A stretch of 64,000 bases of DNA from Pelargonium x hortorum. Taxonomy: Eukaryota; Streptophyta; Magnoliopsida; Geraniales; Geraniaceae. Shown here in pieces: positions 61,777 through 64,000 of this stretch. How positions within the stretch are numbered: the first letter of the stretch is position 1; each line of letters opens with the position of its first letter. Where the stretch lies: the NCBI GenBank assembly GCA_036897525.1, contig JAYMTJ010000011.1, positions 1-64,000 on the forward strand, written 5' to 3'. The notes under the pieces were generated by a model. That model did not search any database. It was not told where the DNA came from and saw only the letters and a list, made by a program, of their open reading frames with translations. The translations under genes were made by a program, and so were the position numbers.

Positions 61777-62103
61777 TGGCCTTGTTTTCCTACTCAAGAA
61801 ATACTTATTGTTACTAAAAAGAAAAAAAGGGGGTCATTTCACTTAGTAGCTAAGGGCAATACCCATTGAACCGCGGATTCTATATAGATTCCAATCACTG
61901 CTGCAAAAGTTTTCTTTCCTTTTGAAAAGAAGAAATTGTTATTAAAGTCTGCTTTTATTCAAAAAAAATCTAGACTAGAAAGCGGTCGAAAGGATAGATG
62001 TTATATCATACATAGGTTATATCGTAGACAAGATTTTAGTTTCTGGTTTAGAGAGTACATTTAGTTATAAGATAACGTTACATCAACCTAGAATTCAGGT
62101 AAT

Positions 62104-62125
62104 GTACACGGGTTCGAGGTCTTTA
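62104..62125 (+). pseudogene. tRNA T-arm-like fragment
   Basis: TACACGGGTTCGAGGTC resembles the GACACGGGTTCGA T-arm start of tRNA-Glu. After the loop it continues TTTAAAAGG with no pairing. No other tRNA part was found nearby. Weak. Confidence 0.15.
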
Positions 62126-62984
62126 AAAGGTTCCTTGTAGATAGGGCGCTCTAAGTATTCTAGAGGTTTGTAAATTAATAAGGTCTAGAAGTATAATATT
62201 GCATGCATTAAAGTCTAAATTAAATAAGAGTTCTAGTTCTACTTTTTACAAAGAAAAATTTTGAAAAGTAATCTTATAAAGTTTATAAAATTCTGAAGCT
62301 TACAAGCAGGACTGCTCCCTTATCTGGCAGCCACGGGTGTAACTATTGCTAGCACAAGGCCCCTAAGAGTAGATTATTAAAAAAAGCTTTTCTATATAGA
62401 ATCCTTCACATTTATTTACTATGTTTTCGAATTCCTTATCTTAATCTTAACTCTACCGGGCTTTCTAAAAAAGTCAAAGTAAGATTTGTAGGGGATTGGG
62501 AAAATATACCAATAAAAAAGAAAAGTACCGAGGGGAATCCATCTTCCCTCACGAGCTATAAAATGAGTACTAAAGCAGTATAATATAAAACTTGAGAAAT
62601 ATTTCAATTTCAAGGAGTTCGTAAAATTGTCTCTGAGAAACCTTTTTAGGGATTAAACTCACTCTTAAATTATTACTTCGGCACCCGCATACAAGGTTCC
62701 AATATGATAGATATGGGAGCCAAACTAATATAGTATCAAGAACTACATAATACCCGGAGGTGCAAATTCCATATAGACAGATTTACAAGTTAAGGTAATT
62801 TGAAGTTTTATTTTATATACTTAATTCTTAAATATGAGACCAATCTTCCTCCAAAAGAGGGTCCTTCTTCTAGAAATATACTATCTGGCTGGGGTGTTAC
62901 CTTATTGTAAGAATCCCTTTTACCCGACTTTCTTTGAGTTATTCTTTTATATAAGAATAAGTTGTATCTTTTATAGAAACGAGT

Positions 62985-63013
62985 ATTTATTATCGTTTTA
63001 TTTATTATCGTTT
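62985..63013 (+). repeat. Direct repeat, ATTTATTATCGTTT x 2
   Basis: Two 14-bp copies separated by one base (period 15). A recent small duplication in AT-rich spacer. Confidence 0.85.
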
Positions 63014-63817
63014 AATTAATTCGGATTTCTCTTATTCTATAGGGCCTCCCGCTTTGGGTGTATCAATTATGAAACTTCTGGACTCATAAAGGATTTTTAA
63101 TAGGGGGTGAGGAAACTTGGAATTTACGGAGTGATATACTCTGTCCTTTCTCTTGAAACCGATAAAAAATCTACGAATACAATTCAGTATGTATGTAATT
63201 TAATTCATTTTAATTAAGAAGGGATCCCTTTTCTTAAGGAAAGTTTATTTTACAATTTTACAGATGTATAAAGAATCGAGATAGCGACCGCACCAGTTAT
63301 GGAACTCATTCTAATTCTGCTAAAGCCCACCCCTCTCGAAATACACAAATTCTGTTGTATCTTAAAGATAATAAAGTGTCCTAAGAGTTTTTATGCCTAG
63401 AATCTGCTGAGCTTCTATAAAAAGAAACCTGTTACTTGTATGTAGTAGTAAAAGGATTTAAAGGATTCTATAACCCTGTTTGTATTTTAATTTATCTTAT
63501 TAGAACAAATCTAAGAAGGATATCACTGCGAACAGGGATTTCTTTCCATATTACATATGAATAAGGTCTTTTCTCTTACTATTTTTTTTAAGCTAGCTAA
63601 GGGTTTCCGAACAAAAAAAGAAATTTTTAGATTTAATATTGTTAACTTAATCTCGATAAACTCTAGTAAAAGGAAGGAGTCCTTTACCGGTTTCTTGTAG
63701 AAAAGCGAGAGGTTCTCGATTTGTAAATAAGCATTTAATAAAATTTATTGAAAGAATATAGTGTAGTTACTAGTTTGCCTTATGTTTGTTTTAAGTGTAG
63801 CTTCAGTATTCAATATG

Positions 63818-64000
63818 ACAGTGAATGAAGTAACTGTTTTAAGAGAATCCTGGTAATAGCAATGAATAGAAAGTTTCCGAGTAAGTAAGGAGTTGTTCTT
63901 GATTCTAGAGTCCGATCCTATAGACAGTAAAGGAAGTTCACAGAATACAGATTGACATAGACAGATTTAGTTCTTCAACTGACCAGGTAAAGGAGTCAAT
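63818..64000 (+). repeat. Local cluster of the dispersed short repeat at the right edge
   Basis: Three related words lie in 183 bp: ACAGTGAATGAAGTAACTG at 63818-63836, ACAGTAAAGGAAGTTCA at 63924-63940 and CCAGGTAAAGGAGTCAAT at 63983-64000. They match the 41436-41453 and 8415-8433 copies to different extents. The last copy is cut by the window edge, so a longer array may continue beyond. Confidence 0.4.

Larger units (their letters stand above)
56000..64000. other. Gene-free segment, 56-64 kb
   Basis: No supported gene. The frame at 57098-57301 is open on both strands and has a more balanced amino-acid mix than others, but no family was recognised. The segment contains the CTACAGAGAG module (57165-57461), a Lys-like tRNA 3' half at 57728-57791 (minus), T-arm relics at 59066-59116 (minus) and 62104-62125, small duplications at 57935-57952 and 62985-63013, an AT palindrome at 61761-61776, and several members of the dispersed repeat near the right edge. 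Nothing was recognised in 59.7-61.7 kb. Confidence 0.7.

Noticed and set aside
1-64000. CRISPR array, LTR or virus-like element, insertion sequence
   Set aside because: No regularly spaced direct repeats, no long terminal repeats, no transposase, reverse transcriptase or capsid-like reading frames were seen on either strand.

Overview
This 64 kb window looks almost entirely non-coding. By eye the base composition is about one third G+C. No ATG-initiated frame exceeds 107 codons, which is about what stop-codon chance gives for DNA this AT-rich over six frames. None of the open frames shows a protein family, motif, codon pattern or operon-like arrangement that I recognise. I saw no intact tRNA, rRNA, CRISPR array, terminal-inverted-repeat transposon, LTR element or virus-like element.

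The strongest recognisable signal is tRNA-derived sequence that never forms a cloverleaf. At 33004-33029 (minus) there is a nearly canonical tRNA 5' half: an acceptor strand followed by a D arm almost identical to organellar or bacterial tRNA-Lys/Val. It stops abruptly at the base of the anticodon stem. Elsewhere, about a dozen isolated T-arm (B-box-like) segments of the form GGTTCRANTCC or one base away occur on both strands: 12257(-), 23613(-), 24792, 27043, 28180, 30800(-), 41055, 52244(-), 54012, 57746(-), 59073(-) and 62110. Four match the consensus exactly, against roughly 0.1 expected from composition. In nearly all of them the 5' side of the T stem and the loop look normal, while the 3' side no longer pairs. 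They are best read as decayed or fragmented tRNAs. A split or edited tRNA system is a more speculative reading.

Layout. 1-8 kb: a 16-C homopolymer at the left edge, a 16-bp tandem duplication, a palindrome and a small acceptor-plus-T-arm hairpin. 8-16 kb: a second such hairpin, a Tyr-like tRNA 3' half, and a possible relic of the small-subunit rRNA 530 loop. 16-24 kb: a hydrophobic open stretch if TGA is read as Trp, an fMet-like remnant and a GC-rich palindrome. 24-32 kb: several T-arm relics, a possible SSU rRNA 5'-end relic, and a stretch (27.5-28.3 kb) that reads more complex than its surroundings. 32-40 kb: the tRNA 5' half, a 26-codon micro-ORF and a GC-rich hairpin. 40-48 kb: a cluster of degenerate TTGCTAATGGA-type repeats. 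48-56 kb: D-arm and T-arm fragments. 56-64 kb: a repeated CTACAGAGAG module, a Lys-like tRNA 3' half, and more copies of a dispersed short repeat (core AGTAAATGAAGTCAA) that is scattered through the window.

The tRNA fragments are of organellar/bacterial type, and the 27.5-28.3, 39.3-39.5 and 57.0-57.6 kb stretches read to me like plant mitochondrial spacer DNA. The window therefore fits best as spacer from a greatly expanded, gene-poor organellar genome (plant or alga), or nuclear DNA that received organellar fragments. I cannot settle which from sequence alone, and no set of genes working together can be described.
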